Below, one piece after another: positions 6,672-8,473 of a stretch of DNA of 8,473 nucleotides. The DNA comes from an uncultured Clostridium sp. GTDB taxonomy: Bacteria > Bacillota > Clostridia > Oscillospirales > Acutalibacteraceae. The translations under genes were made by a program, and so were the position numbers. The stretch spans positions 1 to 8,473 of the forward strand of contig URIN01000043.1 of NCBI GenBank assembly GCA_900547915.1. Reading direction: 5' to 3'. Each line of letters opens with the position of its first letter. Position 1 is the first letter of the stretch. A model generated the notes under the pieces. It saw only the letters and a list, made by a program, of their open reading frames with translations. It was not told where the DNA came from and ran no database searches.

Positions 6672-7748
6672 TTAATATTTTATATCGGTATTGTTGAGCG
6701 CGTCCTTTTTGATTTTTTCAAGGTCATAGGTTGGGGCACGGCTTATCTCTCCGCGGCGGCCCTTTTCCTTCTGCGCTTTCTGCCGTTCGAAATTCTCATT
6801 TTCTCGTTTTGCGTCATCGGGTGTTTTAATGCCCGCGCGTTTCCAGTTTTCAAGTATCTTGCCCATATACCTGAAATCGGGCTTATCAATACTCTCACTC
6901 ATTATCTGAGCGGCATACAGTATCATTTCCTCAGAAAAATCAGCCCGCCAGGAAACTATCATCTGTGATTGTTTGTCCGTTGGGGCTTTTCTTGTAAATC
7001 CTGCGGCGTCTTTAAGGCTGAGCCAAAAAGCGTCCGCCTTTTCAAGCTCGCATATTCTGCTTTCGGCAAGAGCCGGGGTATCAATTCCGTCCTCTATCCA
7101 GTTCTGAGCCGTTTTATAGAAATATCCCGCGCTTATTGCCCTGCCTTGTGTCCTGAGATTTTCACAGTAAGCAAGCAGCATCATAACCACTTCGGGAGGC
7201 ATTCCGTAAAACTCGGTGAGATTAACTATCATTTCCTGCTCCGAATGTGTTATCGTGCGGCCATATACCGTTTGCGCCTCATTGAGCAGGCGCGCCACGG
7301 CGGGTTTATCCGCACTTATAGCAACTATCTCGCTTGGCGAAAGTACGGGTGCCTGCACATTTGCGGCTCTTTTGGCTTTCTCTGGGGCAGCATCAGTCTG
7401 TGGTTTTTCCTGCTCTGTTACCTGCGGATACGCCTGAACAGTTGGCTCATGATAAGAGGATGCCGAAGATATTCCGGCGGACGGCACATAGTTACCGCTG
7501 TTTTCACCGCAGTTAAGCACACCCTCCTCTATCCAAAAATCCATCATATTTTCCGCATCCCCCTCGGTTATTCCGAGCTTTTTTGAAATCTCTGCCGAGG
7601 TGGCAACGCCGTTTCTGCTGAGGATATACAACAGAGCCTTTATCTGATATTCACTTGCCAGCTTTATGTATTTTTCCGCGAGCGCGGCGGGAACGAAAAA
7701 CATTCCCTCTTTCCATATTCTGCCCGCGGGATCTATATGATAATCCAT
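6672..7748 (-). CDS. dnaD: DnaD-family primosome protein
   Basis: DnaD proteins bind DNA and help remodel the origin and recruit the helicase loader in low-GC Gram-positive bacteria. The 358 residues form a winged-helix-like N-terminal domain (about 1-90, with AEISKKLGITEGDAENMMDFW), a flexible Ala/Pro/Glu/Gln-rich linker (about 91-140) and two DnaD C-terminal-type domains. The first (about 150-222) ends in YFYKTAQNWIEDGI and the second (about 236-312) in YMGKILENWKRAGI, both fitting the YxxxIxxxW signature (Thr213 replaces Ile in the first). A basic, charged tail follows. Two such domains in tandem are common in clostridial homologues and differ from the shorter Bacillus DnaD. Start: ATG 7748, with AGGGGA at 7759-7754 five bases upstream. 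It is the first gene of the probable operon with the helicase loader. Confidence 0.92.
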   Translation of the reverse strand: MDYHIDPAGRIWKEGMFFVPAALAEKYIKLASEYQIKALLYILSRNGVATSAEISKKLGITEGDAENMMDFWIEEGVLNCGENSGNYVPSAGISSASSYHEPTVQAYPQVTEQEKPQTDAAPEKAKRAANVQAPVLSPSEIVAISADKPAVARLLNEAQTVYGRTITHSEQEMIVNLTEFYGMPPEVVMMLLAYCENLRTQGRAISAGYFYKTAQNWIEDGIDTPALAESRICELEKADAFWLSLKDAAGFTRKAPTDKQSQMIVSWRADFSEEMILYAAQIMSESIDKPDFRYMGKILENWKRAGIKTPDDAKRENENFERQKAQKEKGRRGEISRAPTYDLEKIKKDALNNTDIKY

Positions 7749-7770
7749 AAAATTCCCCTGAAATCACTTT

Positions 7771-7799
7771 TGTATAGTAACACATACTAATTTTATCAA
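7771..7799 (-). promoter_or_regulatory. Promoter of the dnaD operon
   Basis: On the - strand TTGATA (7799-7794) and TATACA (7776-7771) are 17 bp apart, giving a start near 7764. The 5' leader would be only about 15 bases, just enough for the ribosome site. It diverges from the tRNA promoter. Confidence 0.75.
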
Positions 7800-7829
7800 A
7801 AAGGGCGTGCAAAGTAAATAGAAAAATTA

Positions 7830-7846
7830 TTCAGTATTAAACTGAA
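7830..7846. repeat. Short inverted repeat between divergent promoters
   Basis: TTCAGT (7830-7835) and ACTGAA (7841-7846) form a 6-bp inverted repeat with a 5-base spacer, about 30 bases upstream of the dnaD -35 box. It could be a protein site or a weak hairpin; chance is quite possible. Confidence 0.25.
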
Positions 7847-7894
7847 GCCCAACGGATTTTTTTGCATCTTTTATATTAAATTTTAACTTCGGTA

Positions 7895-7923
7895 TTGACA
7901 AATCGCTTTTCTTTTTGTATACT
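7895..7923 (+). promoter_or_regulatory. Promoter of tRNA-Gly
   Basis: A consensus TTGACA (7895-7900) and TATACT (7918-7923) with ideal 17-bp spacing place the start near 7930, about 7 bases before the mature tRNA. Confidence 0.92.
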
Positions 7924-7936
7924 TCTATTGTTGTTT

Positions 7937-8012
7937 GCGGATTTAGCTCATCCGGTAGAGCGCCACCTTGCCAAGGTGGAGGTAGCGAGTTCGAGTCTCG
8001 TAATCCGCTCCA
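7937..8012 (+). tRNA. tRNA-Gly(GCC)
   Basis: A 76-base cloverleaf: acceptor GCGGATT (7937-7943) pairs with AATCCGC (8002-8008), discriminator T at 8009 as expected for glycine, and CCA encoded at 8010-8012. The anticodon stem CCACC/GGTGG encloses loop TTGCCAA with anticodon GCC at 7970-7972, reading GGC and GGT. The TPsiC arm shows the conserved GTTCGA (7989-7994). It is a single-gene unit with its own promoter and terminator. Confidence 0.98.
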
Positions 8013-8014
8013 TA

Positions 8015-8047
8015 AGCCGTTCGGTTTTTCCGAACGGTTGTTTTTTT
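8015..8047 (+). terminator. Intrinsic terminator of tRNA-Gly
   Basis: AGCCGTTCGG (8015-8024) pairs with CCGAACGGTT (8030-8039), ten pairs including one G-T, with a T5 loop and a T7 tail at 8041-8047. It begins 3 bases after the CCA end. Confidence 0.95.
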
Positions 8048-8074
8048 ACCTAAAAAGTTTCACTGAAAAAATAT

Positions 8075-8087
8075 ACAGTTTAACTGT
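8075..8087. repeat. Short perfect inverted repeat
   Basis: ACAGTT-T-AACTGT forms a 6-bp inverted repeat around one base, lying between the tRNA terminator and the next hairpin. No function is evident; it may be chance. Confidence 0.25.
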
Positions 8088-8113
8088 CAAGGGAATATTT
8101 TCATGTAAAAATT

Positions 8114-8141
8114 AAGATCCGCACTGTTGTGCGGATCTTTT
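8114..8141. terminator. Strong hairpin, probable terminator
   Basis: AAGATCCGCAC (8114-8124) and GTGCGGATCTT (8129-8139) make a perfect 11-bp stem with loop TGTT. On the - strand it is followed by AATTTTT and would end transcription from the acyltransferase-like gene, whose stop lies about 150 bases upstream on that strand. On the + strand the T-tract is T4 and then interrupted. Confidence 0.7.
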
Positions 8142-8290
8142 GCGTTTTTGCCTTCTGCCCAGATATCAATACCTGTTCACGTCACACTCAGAAAATTCAA
8201 AATTTTAGAATCTGAAATCTGACTTATTTCAGTTACGAGCGGTACGGGGCGGAAATAACGAGGAAACGTGTAAACTCAGTACACTAAGTA
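8142..8290. other. Intergenic stretch without recognised gene
   Basis: No open frame with a plausible start and ribosome site was seen on either strand. The stretch holds a small inverted repeat GTGTA/TACAC (around 8268-8284) and AT-rich repeats of the type CTGAAATCTGA near 8213-8223. If the hairpin at 8114-8139 ends the - strand transcript, this would be its 3' untranslated region. Confidence 0.4.
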
Positions 8291-8473
8291 TTATTCAGAT
8301 TTTGTTTTGCTTTCAGGCTTGAAAAAGAGTTTTTGCGCTTTTTTAAACAGCATAGCGCCTGGCTTTTCGATAATATAATATGTTGCGACAGAAAAGATAA
8401 AACTGAACACAAGCGATACTGCAATACAGCGCAAAGCGTGATCAACAACGAAAGAAGTATTAAGCCACAGAGT
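8291..8473 (-). CDS. C-terminal end of an acyltransferase-3-like membrane protein (partial)
   Basis: The frame is open from the window edge to TAA (8293-8291), giving the last 60 residues. A hydrophobic helix (about residues 15-35, CIAVSLVFSFIFSVATYYII) is followed by IEKPGAMLFKK and a basic, charged tail. A final membrane helix running into YxxIEKP is typical of the end of acyltransferase family 3 proteins (OafA/YrhL type), which O-acylate surface sugars or lipids at the cytoplasmic membrane. The match rests on this short signature, so the family is likely but the substrate is unknown. The start and most of the gene lie outside the window. Confidence 0.65.
   Translation of the reverse strand, partial: TLWLNTSFVVDHALRCIAVSLVFSFIFSVATYYIIEKPGAMLFKKAQKLFFKPESKTKSE

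Noticed and set aside
6969..7586. 205-codon open frame on the + strand opposite dnaD
   Set aside because: It is fully antisense to a well-supported gene, has no ribosome site, and its Cys/Arg/Leu-rich product resembles no known family.
5691..7748. IS21-type IstB helper or prophage replication module
   Set aside because: The loader has the P-loop fold shared with IstB, but there is no transposase, terminal repeat or phage gene nearby; pairing with dnaD fits chromosomal replication.
8071..8091. Promoter on the - strand using TTGACA near 8085-8090
   Set aside because: No -10 box lies at 16-18 bp; the nearest TATATT is far too close.
7915..8115. 66-codon open frame across the tRNA
   Set aside because: It spans the tRNA-Gly gene, its promoter -10 box and its terminator, so it is a chance reading frame.

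Overview
The window looks like one end of an assembled contig from a Gram-positive Clostridia-type bacterium (Bacillota), probably of the gut Ruminococcaceae/Oscillospiraceae kind. Clues are the strong AAGGAG-type ribosome sites, a T-box riboswitch on the leucine genes, a DnaD plus DnaI-type primosome gene pair, sigma-A-like promoters and intermediate base composition. The lineage is inferred from these traits and was not tested by a search. The first 46 bases are not genomic: they are Illumina Nextera adapter with its i7 index, so real sequence starts at base 47.

Left part, + strand: a phosphoribosyltransferase-like gene cut off at its 5' end (47-715) is followed by a compact regulatory region. 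That region holds a promoter at 738-765, a perfect 16-bp palindrome at the expected transcription start (766-781), and a leucine T-box leader ending in an intrinsic terminator at 1025-1057. The leader controls leuA (1088-2821) and leuB (2837-3907), the first-step enzyme and the dehydrogenase of leucine biosynthesis. The isomerase genes leuCD are not between or beside them here. A terminator follows leuB, and a second, bidirectional one serves the convergent - strand genes.

Middle part, - strand, transcribed right to left: dnaD (7748-6672), a DnaI/DnaC-type helicase loader (6662-5691), and a single-pass membrane protein with two calcium-loop motifs (5641-4019). They form a probable operon from a promoter at 7771-7799. 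The first two are expected to cooperate in loading the replicative helicase. The third has no evident tie to replication and appears to start at a rare CTG codon, 51 residues upstream of the first conventional start.

Right part: a tRNA-Gly(GCC) gene with its own promoter, encoded CCA and terminator (7895-8047), then about 240 bases without a recognisable gene, containing one strong hairpin. The edge holds the C-terminal 60 codons of an acyltransferase-3-like membrane protein on the - strand (8473-8291).

Most content is housekeeping. I found no mobile element, CRISPR array, defence system or clearly new multi-gene system. The best leads are the CTG start (or A7 frameshift) gene, the palindrome stacked on the T-box, and the phosphoribosyltransferase whose PRPP loop lacks its acidic pair.
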